Positions 27,501 through 36,559 of a stretch of DNA of 64,000 bases are shown here, in pieces. The notes under the pieces are model-generated. The model made no database searches, was not told where the DNA came from, and saw nothing but the letters and a program-made list of their open reading frames with translations. The position numbers were made by a program, and so were the translations under genes. The first letter of the stretch is position 1. Every line of letters begins with the position of its first letter. Source of the stretch: an uncultured Oscillospiraceae bacterium (lineage in GTDB: Bacteria > Bacillota > Clostridia > Oscillospirales > Ruminococcaceae); the NCBI GenBank assembly GCA_949285935.1, contig CASEAH010000029.1:1-64000 (forward strand), read 5' to 3'.

Positions 27501-28399
27501 CATAAGAAACGCCTGCCCCCATCGCCTGGGGCCCCCCGAAGTATCTTTCGCCGTATGGGAAACAAAAAGGCTCTCGCGGTGTGTCTTCACCTGTCTAAAT
27601 TCTTGATCTTCTCTACCCTTTCGCCGCAGAGATTCGGGGATGCCAAAAATCTGTTTCCGGCCGGCAAAAATTTACGCTTTCAAGGGCTGTATGTCTGCTG
27701 CCCAAACAGCTGTCAGAAGTTCCCGATACACTTCTTTGAACGATCTAACTGTCAGTCTCTCCCCGCCTCTTCCCCGGATATTTTACGGCATTTCCAAGGC
27801 TTTTTGAGCCCACCGCCAGAAACCGGCGCTTTTCCACCTTCTGAATCGGCTTTATCAGTGTCCGCGGGGTGAATATCGCTGGATCTATAGTCTGCAGACG
27901 GATTTGCTGTTCAAAGAGAGCCGCTTTGTTCGCTGCAAAATCAAGCCATGCTTGCAGTTTTGCAGCGAATCCAAAAGCAACGCCAAGTGCGGTTGGCGTG
28001 TTTATTGCGCCCCTTTAGGTGCTGCTGGAATAGCGGCTCTTATAGGGCTGTTCTGCCGCCCCCACCTTCAATGAGGGGGCATGATTATCGAACATACACT
28101 GCCAATAACTCCTTCTCCTAAAACCCTGAAGTGAAAAATTTTTTATATGGTATGCCACCACCAAGCTGTTGATTTGCTTACAGACAGCATTGCCGGCCAG
28201 ACAAAAAGCGCCCACAGGTTCTTTCAGGACCTGTGGACGGCAAAATGTAATTTTATTCTCTGCTGTATCACCGGTTTTTAATTCATGAGCAGATAGCTGC
28301 CGCTTCCATCATGAGTTTACCCAAAGCCTGCACCCCCTGCCTGAAACAGAAGTCCTTACGGCTGCGTATGACCGGCAACATTGGTTTTTTTATTAAAGC
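27501..28399. other. Gene-free region of about 0.9 kb
   Basis: Between the SPFH gene and LIV operon 2, which converge. Only short open frames without ribosome sites are present. A 10-bp hairpin CCACAGGTTC/GACCTGTGG at 28212-28235, followed on the minus strand by GCGCTTTTTG, may be a second terminator. I recognise no RNA family, repeat or decayed gene. Confidence 0.5.
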
Positions 28400-28437
28400 A
28401 AGCCCCCACCCTGCCGGTTGCCGGAGGATGGGGGCTT
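28400..28437 (-). terminator. Terminator of LIV operon 2
   Basis: AAGCCCCCA pairs with TGGGGGCTT around CCGGTTGCCGG-containing loop sequence. On the minus strand GCTTTAAT follows. It lies about 80 nt past the livF stop. Confidence 0.78.
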
Positions 28438-28519
28438 ATTTCCCCAGATACTTTTATAAACGGGGCAAAGCATCCGGGAACGCAAAGGAAAAGGCAATCA
28501 ATTTGTTCTCTTCCAAGGC

Positions 28520-29224
28520 TCAAATACCCAAATATGCCTTACGGAGATGCTCGTTATCCATCAGTTCCTCACCGGTGCCCTGAAGGACGATCCGGCCATT
28601 TTCCAGAACATAAGCATAATTGCACAGGCTCAGGGAAAGCTTGACGTTTTGTTCGATCAGCAAAATGGTCATGCCGCTTTCTTTGATTTTGCGCACGACA
28701 CTGAACACCTGCTGCACCATCAGGGGCGAAAGTCCCAGAGACGGCTCGTCCAGAATCAGCATCTTGGGCTTGGCCATCAGTGCCCGACCAATGGCCAGCA
28801 TCTGCTGTTCGCCGCCGGACAGGGTTTTGGCTTTCTGCTCCTTGCGCTCTTCCAGCCGGGGGAAGGTTTCAAAAATCGCTTTCAGCGTCTTTTCCCGTTC
28901 AGCCTTGGCATGGCGGCAGGTGCTGCCCACCAGCAGGTTTTCATAAATGGTCATATCCGAAAACAGGCGGCGGCCTTCCGGGACCTGAACGATTCCCATT
29001 TCCACGACCTCATGAGCCTGTTTGGCGGTGTAATCCTGTCCGTCAAAGATCAGCTTGCCGCCGGATGGCTTCAGAGACTTGGAAATGACCCGGGTGATGG
29101 TGGTTTTTCCGGCGCCGTTGGAACCTACCAGCGCAATGATCTGGCCGTCAGGCACCTCAAAGGTCACATCTTTCAGAACTTTGACCTCTCCGTAACCGGC
29201 AGTCACATTTTCCATCTTAAACAT
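28520..29224 (-). CDS. livF: LIV-type ABC transporter ATP-binding protein LivF (operon 2)
   Basis: A 234-residue ATPase with Walker A GSNGAGKTT, the normal LivF block QVPEGRRLFSDMT, signature LSGGEQQM, Walker B LILDEPS and the H-loop region LLIEQNVKLSL. Unlike the copy in operon 1, all family motifs are canonical. ATG at 29224 has GGGAGG at a good distance and overlaps the stop of the fused LivM-LivG gene by 8 nt. Confidence 0.93.
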   Translation of the reverse strand: MFKMENVTAGYGEVKVLKDVTFEVPDGQIIALVGSNGAGKTTITRVISKSLKPSGGKLIFDGQDYTAKQAHEVVEMGIVQVPEGRRLFSDMTIYENLLVGSTCRHAKAEREKTLKAIFETFPRLEERKEQKAKTLSGGEQQMLAIGRALMAKPKMLILDEPSLGLSPLMVQQVFSVVRKIKESGMTILLIEQNVKLSLSLCNYAYVLENGRIVLQGTGEELMDNEHLRKAYLGI

Positions 29225-31019
29225 TTTCCACTTCACCTCCCAGGTAGGCTTCAATCACTTTGGGATTCTTGACCACGTCCACAGGCAAACCTTCCGCGAT
29301 CTTTTCGCCGTGGTCAATAACCACAATGCGGTCGGTCAGCTGCATAACAGCCTGCATTACGTGCTCGATGATGATAAAGGTAATGCCGTCTTCCCGGCGG
29401 ATCTGCTGAATGATATCCACAATTTCCTGGGTCTCGCTTTCGGTCAGGCCTGCGATAACCTCATCCAGGAGGATCAAATCTGCACCGGTGGACATGGCTT
29501 TTGCAATCTCCAGCCGCTTCAGATCGGGATAGGTCAGGTTGCGGGACAGCACGTCTTCCTTACCCGCAAAGCCCAGACGCTCGATCACATACTTGGCATG
29601 GGCGGCTGCCGCTTTGGTTTCGGGATACTTCATAAAGCTGCCCAGCATGACAATCTCCTGGACTGTCAGGTTGGGGAATGCCTGAACGATCTGGAAGGTA
29701 CGGGACAGTCCCTTGCCGCAAATATAGGCGGGGTGCTTGCCCTGAATTTCCTCTCCCTTATAAATCACCTTGCCCTCGGTGGGCTTGAGGAAGCCGGAAA
29801 TCATGGAGAAAGTGGTGGTCTTACCGGAGCCGTTGGGTCCAATGATGCCCAGGATCTCGCCCTTATACAGCTTGAAGCTCAGGTCGCCTACCGCACGCAG
29901 GCCGCCAAACTGTTTGGTAAGATGCTCCACCTGCAGTACGACCGATCCGTCGCTGTAATCAATGGCGGCAGGCTGCGCATTGGCAGCCGGAGCGGCAACC
30001 TCTTCGGCAGGCCCGTCATAGACATAATTCTCACGGTCCACATTCTTCCGGAACCATTTGTTGTTATGAAGAAGTCCGATAAAGCCCCGGGGCAGGAAGA
30101 GGATGACCAGCATCAGCACCGCACCGTACACCACCAGATGTACGCCCGCATAGCTGCTGCCCAGATTGGCGCGAACCATCTCGCCCAGAGGGTAGATGAT
30201 CAGAGCGCCCAGCAGAGGTCCGAAAACGGTGCCCGCGCCGCCGGAAATAGCCAGAATAACGATCTGACCGGCAATCTCCCAGGTCAGCAGGGAGGGCGGG
30301 TCGATATACGTGATGTACTGCGCATAGAAGGTACCGCACATAGCCAGCATAACGGAGCTGATCATGATGGAGTACATTTTATAGCGGAAAAGGTCGATGC
30401 CCACCGCCTGAGCGGCATTTTCATTTTCACGGATGGCCCGGAAATAAAAGCCCAGCTTACGGTTATGGATGATCCAGGTAATCACCAGATAAATGATGAC
30501 CATGGTCAGGATGATGTAGTAATAGGGCATTTTATCGTAGAACTGATATTCACCCAGGCTGTTGCCCCGGATAACGATGAACAGGCCCTCAGCGCCGCCC
30601 AGCGCAGGAATATTCAGAACGATGTAGCGGCTGACCTCCACCATGGCCATGGTGGACAGGGCAAAAAACACATCCCGCAGGCCATATCGGAAGGTGAGGT
30701 AGCCGACGCCAATACCAATAACCATGGAAATACCGGCGCCCAGCAGCATACCGATCCATGGATTGATTCCGTGGGAAACGAACAGATAGGTGGAAGTATA
30801 AGCGCCGATGCCTACAAACAGAGACTGAACGAAGCAGACCTGGCCGGCATAACCGCCCAGAATGTTCCAGGCGATGGCACAGGCGGCAAAAAACAGGGTC
30901 ATTGTGCAGATCTGGACCGCATAGGCGTTGGTGACTACCTGGGGCAGCGCAAGGGCAGCTACCAGCAGCACACCCAGCACGGCGATCCGGATTTTATTTT
31001 TCTTAATTGCTTCACTCAT
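29217..31019 (-). CDS. livMG: Fused LivM permease - LivG ATPase (operon 2)
   Basis: A 600-residue fusion: LivM permease (about 1-320, with YAGQVCFVQSLFVGIGAYTS and AIRENENAAQAVG), an Ala/Pro-rich linker (about 335-355) and LivG ATPase (about 360-600). Walker A is GPNGSGKTT. The LSGGQ signature is replaced by TYPDLKRLEIAKAM, and Walker B is LILLDEV, exactly the deviations of the operon 1 copy. Its ATG overlaps the livH stop codon (ATGA). With LivH it should form the membrane channel, with LivF the second ATPase. Confidence 0.93.
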   Translation of the reverse strand: MSEAIKKNKIRIAVLGVLLVAALALPQVVTNAYAVQICTMTLFFAACAIAWNILGGYAGQVCFVQSLFVGIGAYTSTYLFVSHGINPWIGMLLGAGISMVIGIGVGYLTFRYGLRDVFFALSTMAMVEVSRYIVLNIPALGGAEGLFIVIRGNSLGEYQFYDKMPYYYIILTMVIIYLVITWIIHNRKLGFYFRAIRENENAAQAVGIDLFRYKMYSIMISSVMLAMCGTFYAQYITYIDPPSLLTWEIAGQIVILAISGGAGTVFGPLLGALIIYPLGEMVRANLGSSYAGVHLVVYGAVLMLVILFLPRGFIGLLHNNKWFRKNVDRENYVYDGPAEEVAAPAANAQPAAIDYSDGSVVLQVEHLTKQFGGLRAVGDLSFKLYKGEILGIIGPNGSGKTTTFSMISGFLKPTEGKVIYKGEEIQGKHPAYICGKGLSRTFQIVQAFPNLTVQEIVMLGSFMKYPETKAAAAHAKYVIERLGFAGKEDVLSRNLTYPDLKRLEIAKAMSTGADLILLDEVIAGLTESETQEIVDIIQQIRREDGITFIIIEHVMQAVMQLTDRIVVIDHGEKIAEGLPVDVVKNPKVIEAYLGGEVENV

Positions 31020-31885
31020 CTGCTTTTCCCTCCCCAGATTCCTTCCGGCTTGAAGAGCAGCACCACAATGAAGATGGTGAAGGGCAGCACAGCGCCCAGG
31101 GAGCCGGGCAGGAAAGCGTTGCCGATCTCCAGCGCGATGCTCATGATGAAGCCGGAGATGAGCGCGCCGTTAATATTGCCCAGGCCGCCCAGTACAACAG
31201 CCATCAGCGCATAGGTCTGATAGTTGTTGCCCGCAGTGGGAGACATGGGGACGATGGGAGCCACCAGCGGGCCGCCGATTCCGGTAACCGCAACGCCCAG
31301 GCCAAAGGCAAAAATAAACATTTTCTTGACGTTGATACCGGAGTAAGACGCAGCATCGCGGTCCTGGGAAGCCGCCCGGATGGCCCGGCCGGTATCGGTG
31401 GACTTGAGGAACCAGAAAACCAGCATGGTAACGCCAATGGCTACCACAAAAGCGATAAGACGGCTTACTTCAATGACGATGGGCCCCAGGTTGATGAATT
31501 TACCGGAAGCCACACCGGTAACAAACCGGTAATCGGGAGAGAACAGGCAGAGGGCCAGGTTCTGGAGGAAATACTGCAGGCCCATCATAAACAGCATCTG
31601 GTACATTTGATTTTTGGGAACGATGTGTACGATCAGTACCCGGAACAACACGGCTCCAAACAGGAACATAACCGGCAGAACGATAAAGATCGCAATATAG
31701 GGATCTGCGTGAAAAAATGTAACGGCAAAGAAGGTTGCGTACATGGACAGCATCAGGAAATCGCCTTGGGCGAAGTTCATGATCTGCATGACGCCAAAGG
31801 TAATGGAAAGGCCCAGGATCACCAGGCCGTAGATACCGCCCATCATGAACCCGGTAACGATGGACTGCAGCAATAAGACTCCCAC
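31016..31885 (-). CDS. livH: LIV-type permease LivH (operon 2)
   Basis: A 289-residue permease with GLSITFGVMQIMNFAQGDF and the coupling loop IRAASQDRDAASYSG. About eight membrane segments. The start is GTG with AAGGAT upstream. It begins 109 nt after the binding-protein gene, with a hairpin between, and overlaps the fused gene by ATGA. Confidence 0.93.
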   Translation of the reverse strand: MGVLLLQSIVTGFMMGGIYGLVILGLSITFGVMQIMNFAQGDFLMLSMYATFFAVTFFHADPYIAIFIVLPVMFLFGAVLFRVLIVHIVPKNQMYQMLFMMGLQYFLQNLALCLFSPDYRFVTGVASGKFINLGPIVIEVSRLIAFVVAIGVTMLVFWFLKSTDTGRAIRAASQDRDAASYSGINVKKMFIFAFGLGVAVTGIGGPLVAPIVPMSPTAGNNYQTYALMAVVLGGLGNINGALISGFIMSIALEIGNAFLPGSLGAVLPFTIFIVVLLFKPEGIWGGKSR

Positions 31886-31925
31886 AATTTCACATCCTTA
31901 ACATCAAAGTCCGGAATAGACTGGC

Positions 31926-31959
31926 GCGGGGGCGTCTCCCACTGGGAGAGGGCCCCCGC
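31926..31959 (-). promoter_or_regulatory. Intra-operon hairpin between binding protein and permease genes
   Basis: GCGGGGGC...TCTCCCA pairs with TGGGAGA...GCCCCCGC, a long GC-rich stem without a T tract. It is at the same place as the hairpin of LIV operon 1 and probably has the same role in setting the ratio of binding protein to permease. Confidence 0.65.
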
Positions 31960-31994
31960 GGCTTTCTTACTGGTGTATCTGTCCAAACAGAAGC

Positions 31995-33278
31995 TTATTG
32001 GAAATACTGAGCGGGGATGTTGGGCTCCTTGGTGGCCACCTTCTCGGGGTATACGGTGTAGAAGGTGTCGCCCTGCCACTGGCAGATGATGTTGGCAGCG
32101 CCTATGTTCTGGCCCTTCTCATCAAAATCGATCTTGTCCCAGGGCATGATCAGGCTTTCGCTTCCCTCTTCAATGACCAGGTTGGCCAGGGCATCCCGGA
32201 CAGCCTTGGGGTCAGGGGAGGCAGCCAGTTCCAAGGCTTCCTTGATCACGTAAACCACCTGGATACCCAGAGCGGAGTGGCCGTTAAGATGCTCGCCGCA
32301 GGCGGCAAAGAACTCTTCATCCAGTTCCTTCATGCCGGGCAGGTCGCTGTTGTACTGGACCATCTGGAACCAGTCGTTTCCGGTGTCGCCGGCATTCTCT
32401 TTCCAATAAGGCATCTCGTAGCCGCCGTCGGCGGTAATGATCATCTTGGGCTGCACTCCTACGGAAGCCAGGCCCTTGGTAACGATGATGGAGTCAGCGC
32501 CGGTGTCATTCATCAGAAGGGCATCGGGATTGGCCGCTTTGATCTTGGTGGCATGGGTAACAGCATCCTGAATGCCGCTGAGGTGCGCCTGGTCATATAC
32601 CAGATTCCAGTTGTTGGCGGTGATCTGCTCCCGGGCCACTTTCATAATGGACTGGCCGATTTCGGCGTCTTCGTAGTACATGGCTATGTTCTGGATGTTC
32701 TGGTCATACTTTTCGTTGACATAGTTGACATATTCCGCAAAGGTGTTTGCATACTCCACAGCGGAAATATTGGTACGGAAGGTGTACTGGAAGCCGCGCT
32801 CCGTAATATCCACCGCAGCGGGAACATCCACCACGAAGGGGACCTGCATACGCTCGGCAACCTGAGTGGCCGCCATGGTGATGCCGCTGAGCTCTGCGCC
32901 GGCCAGAACGCTGACATTTTCGGTATTGATCAGACGCTCTACCTCACTCATGGCCACGTCCTGCTTGGACTGGTGGTCGCCCCATACCAGCTCCAGCTTG
33001 GCGCCGCCCATGGACTTAATGCCGCCGGCAGCATTGATCTTGTCCACTGCAAAGGTAAAGGCATAACGCATGTGCTGGCCATTGAGGGCATCCTTACCGG
33101 ACAAGGGCTCCACAACGCCGATCTTTACCACGTCGGTATCGCCCGATGCCGCCTGTGAGGATTCGCCGGAAGAGGGAGCCGCGCTGGACGACTGGGGGGT
33201 GCTGCTTCCGCAGCCTACCGCCAGGACCATCATGGCTGCCATTGCCATGCACAATAACCGTTTGACCTGCTTTTTCAT
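31995..33278 (-). CDS. livJ: LIV-type substrate-binding lipoprotein (operon 2)
   Basis: A 427-residue lipoprotein of the LivJ fold. Signal peptide with lipobox VLAVGCG (Cys near 23), a Ser-rich linker, then VVKIGVVEPLSGKDALNG and INAAGGIKSMGGAKLELVWGD. It aligns along its length with the operon 1 binding protein (for example both share the FRTNI segment and a C-terminal LIMPW block), so the operons are paralogous. Ligand unknown; the divergent amidohydrolase genes hint at a cyclic amide or nucleobase derivative. ATG follows AAGGAGG. Confidence 0.93.
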   Translation of the reverse strand: MKKQVKRLLCMAMAAMMVLAVGCGSSTPQSSSAAPSSGESSQAASGDTDVVKIGVVEPLSGKDALNGQHMRYAFTFAVDKINAAGGIKSMGGAKLELVWGDHQSKQDVAMSEVERLINTENVSVLAGAELSGITMAATQVAERMQVPFVVDVPAAVDITERGFQYTFRTNISAVEYANTFAEYVNYVNEKYDQNIQNIAMYYEDAEIGQSIMKVAREQITANNWNLVYDQAHLSGIQDAVTHATKIKAANPDALLMNDTGADSIIVTKGLASVGVQPKMIITADGGYEMPYWKENAGDTGNDWFQMVQYNSDLPGMKELDEEFFAACGEHLNGHSALGIQVVYVIKEALELAASPDPKAVRDALANLVIEEGSESLIMPWDKIDFDEKGQNIGAANIICQWQGDTFYTVYPEKVATKEPNIPAQYFQ

Positions 33279-33408
33279 TCTTGATGTCCTCCTTCGTTTT
33301 CATCCGTTTACCTATGACTTGGTTTGATTGGCCTTCCTATTTAAAAGCAGCCTTAGCCGCCTTTGGAACCTGTTCGACAGTTTATGACAAAACATTCTCA
33401 ATGGTTGT

Positions 33409-33437
33409 ATTATAGCAACATTCGAACTATTTGTAAA
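33409..33437 (-). promoter_or_regulatory. Sigma-A promoter of LIV operon 2
   Basis: On the minus strand TTTACA (33432-33437), 17 nt, TATAAT (33409-33414), with an extended TG-C before the -10 box. It gives a leader of about 130 nt. Confidence 0.78.
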
Positions 33438-33465
33438 TATTAAATAAATAAATTTCTCAAATTTC

Positions 33466-33494
33466 TTGTTTTTTATGTTCTTTAGTGATAATAT
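33466..33494 (+). promoter_or_regulatory. Candidate promoter of the divergent amidohydrolase genes
   Basis: TTGTTT (33466-33471), 17 nt, TAATAT (33489-33494), in the AT-rich intergenic region. It is about 30 nt from the LIV operon 2 promoter, back to back. Confidence 0.5.
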
Positions 33495-33646
33495 GATATT
33501 AACCTATATTTTACACATTTTTGGAAATCTGCCATATTCTGCAAAATATTTGATTATTTACGATATTGTAAGAGCTGCCGCCGTCCGGCAGATTTCCTCA
33601 AATTTGGAGTATGCACTATACAGAGAAGAGAGGAATGGTCACCAGT

Positions 33647-34996
33647 ATGGAACGTTTTTTTACCAATGCGCGCATTGTCACGGAAGACGAAGTCATCCAG
33701 GGCTGCCTGGGGGTGGAAGACGGTAAGATTACCAGCGTCCGGGAAGGTCCCGCTCCCCAGGGCGTGCCAGTCGTTGACTGCGGCGGCAAGGTACTGCTTC
33801 CGGGCTGCATTGATACCCACGTCCATTTCCGCGAACCTTCTCCCAATGCGCAGGAGGATTTTGCAACCGGCACCATGAGCGCTGCCGCCGGGGGCATCAC
33901 CTGTGTGGTGGAGCACCCTCTGGATGTTCCTCCGGTACTGGATGGGGCGAGCTATGACGGCAAGCTGGCTGCCATCACCCCCAAGGCTTATATCGATTAC
34001 GGCCTGTGGGGAGGGCTTACCGAAAAGAACCTGGCTTCTCTGGGTGAACTGGAGGAAAAAGGTGTACTGGGCTATAAAGCGTTCCTCTGCGCCTCCGACC
34101 CTCTCTTCCCCATGATCGGTGACGGCGCTCTGCTGGAAGCCATGAAGATCATTGCCGGCATGGGCGGCATCGTGGGCCTTCATGCCGAAAATAACGGCAT
34201 CATCACCTACAATCGGGAGCATCGCAGCCCGGACGCACCGTGGCTGCCCACCACTCACAGCGAAATGCGTCCTGTGGTAGCGGAGGCCGAAGCTGTCAAC
34301 CGGGCCATCCTGTTTGCAGAAGCCACCGGTGTCCGGCTTCATATTTTACATATGGGTATCTATGAGGGAGCCGCCATCATCAAGGCCGCCAAGGAACGGG
34401 GTGTCCATGTCACTGCCGAAACCTGCCCCCATTACCTGGCCCTCAGTGAAGATATTTTTGCCCAGCATGGCCCTGACGCCAAGTGCTGCCCGCCCCTGCG
34501 CGACCGCGCCCATGCAGACAAGCTGTGGGAAAGCGTATTTGACGGGACCATCGACTTTATCGTTTCCGACCATTCCCCCTACACGGCGGAAGAAAAAGCC
34601 CGGGGATATCAGGACATGCTGCTGGCTCCTCCGGGAATCACCGGCGTGCAGAGCGGCCTTCAGGTGATGCTCAGCGAAGGCTGCCACAAGCGGGGAATGT
34701 CCCTTGTGCAGCTGGCCAGACTGATGAGCACCAATGCCGCCAAACTCTTTGGTATTTACGGACAAAAGGGCGCCATCCGGGAAGGCTTTGACGCAGACCT
34801 GACCCTGGTGGATATGGATCTGGATTGGACCATTACCAAAGAAGAACTGTTTTATAAAAACAAAAACTCCGCCTTTGTAGGATTCAAGGGCAAAGGCAAA
34901 GCGGTGGCCACTTATGTGCGCGGCGAATGTGTCTACAGCCTGGCAGACGGTTTCCGCAAGGGTCCTGGATACGGCAAACTCATCAAGCGCACCTGA
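33647..34996 (+). CDS. Allantoinase / dihydroorotase-like cyclic amidohydrolase
   Basis: A 449-residue member of the same family as the enzyme at 11445-12803. Metal and catalytic features: DTHVHFREP, GYKAFL with the family lysine, GLHAENN, HILHMGI and VSDHSPY. AETCPHYL is a further conserved block of allantoinases and hydantoinases. Natural substrate could be allantoin, a hydantoin or a dihydropyrimidine. Start is unclear: ATG at 33647 is 12 nt after GAGAGGA, while ATG at 33635 abuts it. First gene of a probable operon with the next aminohydrolase; divergent from LIV operon 2. Confidence 0.85.
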   Translation: MERFFTNARIVTEDEVIQGCLGVEDGKITSVREGPAPQGVPVVDCGGKVLLPGCIDTHVHFREPSPNAQEDFATGTMSAAAGGITCVVEHPLDVPPVLDGASYDGKLAAITPKAYIDYGLWGGLTEKNLASLGELEEKGVLGYKAFLCASDPLFPMIGDGALLEAMKIIAGMGGIVGLHAENNGIITYNREHRSPDAPWLPTTHSEMRPVVAEAEAVNRAILFAEATGVRLHILHMGIYEGAAIIKAAKERGVHVTAETCPHYLALSEDIFAQHGPDAKCCPPLRDRAHADKLWESVFDGTIDFIVSDHSPYTAEEKARGYQDMLLAPPGITGVQSGLQVMLSEGCHKRGMSLVQLARLMSTNAAKLFGIYGQKGAIREGFDADLTLVDMDLDWTITKEELFYKNKNSAFVGFKGKGKAVATYVRGECVYSLADGFRKGPGYGKLIKRT

Positions 34997-35045
34997 CCAT
35001 TCCTGATACGGAAAACCCGGAAACAGCAAAAGGAGGCTTCGGGAA

Positions 35046-36404
35046 ATGGATATGATTCTGGACGGCGCTATGATCGTCACCATGGACAGCGCCAAAAATG
35101 TGTATAAGGATTATGCCATCGCTGTACAGGGGGATCGGATCGCCGCTGTGGCCCCCCGGGAGGAGGTTTTTGCAAAATTTCCTCAAATCCGGCATGTCAG
35201 GGATTGCAAAGGACGGGTGATTTATCCCGGCTTTGTCAACATTCATACCCATGCTACCCTCTGCATCATCCGGGGCATGGCGGAGGATATGGGGACCGCT
35301 CCTGCTTATACCAAATCGGTTCCCCAGGGGCAGCTTCTCTCGGAACATGAAACCCAGGTAATGGCGACTCTGGGGGCTGTGGAGGCTCTCCGTTTCGGCT
35401 CCACACTGATTGCGGATAACTACACCTGCAGCATGGCCAATGCAAAAGCCTTTTCCTCCCTGGGGATGCGGGCCATGGTCAGTGAGCGGGTCCATGATGT
35501 GGTCTTTTACGGCCTTCCCCAGGGGATCTATGAGCGGGACGAAAAAATGGGCCAGCAGCTGCTGCAGAACAATATCGACCTGATTGAAGCGTGGGACGGC
35601 AAGGATAACGGACGAATCCGGTGCTGCCTGGGACCTCACGCCCCCGATACCTGTACGCCGGAATTCCTGCGGCAGATTGCGGACCTGGCGGACCAGAAAA
35701 AAGTGGGGCTGGCCACCCATCTCTCCCAAAGCAAGGGCGAGCGCCGGAATATCGAGAAACTCTACGGCACCACCAGCGCCCAGTATCTGGACAGTTGCGG
35801 GATCCTTCGCCCGGATCTGGTAGCGGCCCACTGGGTCTTTGTCAATGACGATGACATCCGCCTGCTGGCCAAGAGAGGCGTCCATATGGCGCACGCTGCC
35901 GAAGGCAATGCCAAGGGCGGTCTGGTGGCTCCTATGATGAAAATCCGCCAGGCAGGTATCAATGTGGGCATTGCTACCGACAACGGCGCCGCCAATATGA
36001 TCGAAACCATGCGTCTTGCGCTCTGCTCCGCCCGGATGCTGAACGATTCCTGCACCGCTCCCCAACCCATGGAGGTGCTGGAGATGGCCACCATGGGCGG
36101 CGCCCGCGCCATGGGGATGGAAAAGGAAATCGGTTCTATTGAAGTCGGCAAAAAGGCAGATCTGGTCATCATGGACTACCGGAAACCACATCTGACTCCC
36201 TGCGTCAATGCAGTGGGGAACCTGCTGCATACCGCCCAGGGCAGCGACGTGGAAACGGTGATGGTGGACGGGCAGGTCCTGGTGGAGGATGGCCGGGTGA
36301 CCACCATTGATATGGACGCTCTCCTGCGGGAAGCTCAGGAAATCGCCTGCCGCCGCTGGTTGGAGGTCAATGATTCGGTAGACCCGCGGCTTATGATGGC
36401 CTGA
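35046..36404 (+). CDS. TRZ/ATZ-type amidohydrolase (deaminase-like)
   Basis: A 452-residue metal-dependent hydrolase of the group that includes cytosine, guanine, creatinine and MTA/SAH deaminases and triazine hydrolases. Metal ligands: IHTHATL (HxH), THLSQS, AAHWVF and IATDNGAANM. The block normally reading S-H-N-P-x-S-N in MTA/SAH deaminases is AHAAEGNAKGG here, suggesting another substrate. ATG follows GGAGG. It lies 49 nt after the allantoinase-like gene and is followed by a GntR regulator, so it is likely part of the same catabolic unit. Confidence 0.83.
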   Translation: MDMILDGAMIVTMDSAKNVYKDYAIAVQGDRIAAVAPREEVFAKFPQIRHVRDCKGRVIYPGFVNIHTHATLCIIRGMAEDMGTAPAYTKSVPQGQLLSEHETQVMATLGAVEALRFGSTLIADNYTCSMANAKAFSSLGMRAMVSERVHDVVFYGLPQGIYERDEKMGQQLLQNNIDLIEAWDGKDNGRIRCCLGPHAPDTCTPEFLRQIADLADQKKVGLATHLSQSKGERRNIEKLYGTTSAQYLDSCGILRPDLVAAHWVFVNDDDIRLLAKRGVHMAHAAEGNAKGGLVAPMMKIRQAGINVGIATDNGAANMIETMRLALCSARMLNDSCTAPQPMEVLEMATMGGARAMGMEKEIGSIEVGKKADLVIMDYRKPHLTPCVNAVGNLLHTAQGSDVETVMVDGQVLVEDGRVTTIDMDALLREAQEIACRRWLEVNDSVDPRLMMA

Positions 36405-36440
36405 AAGCCAAAATCCCCGCAGATTTTGAAACTTTTTTCC

Positions 36441-36450
36441 TGTATATACA
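36441..36450. promoter_or_regulatory. Candidate HutC-type operator and promoter region
   Basis: The perfect palindrome TGTATATACA contains GT-A-TA-T-AC, the consensus GT-N-TA-N-AC reported for the HutC subfamily of GntR regulators. A TATAAT box lies at 36484-36489 upstream of the GntR gene. Together these suggest autoregulation. Confidence 0.5.
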
Positions 36451-36559
36451 GCGGCTACACTAGAATCATATACCAAATTATGATATAATGATCTTATCAC
36501 GTAAGCCTTGACAACCGCACCTTTCCCATCGCTCGGGGCTTGCAAACGAGGTGCTGTTT

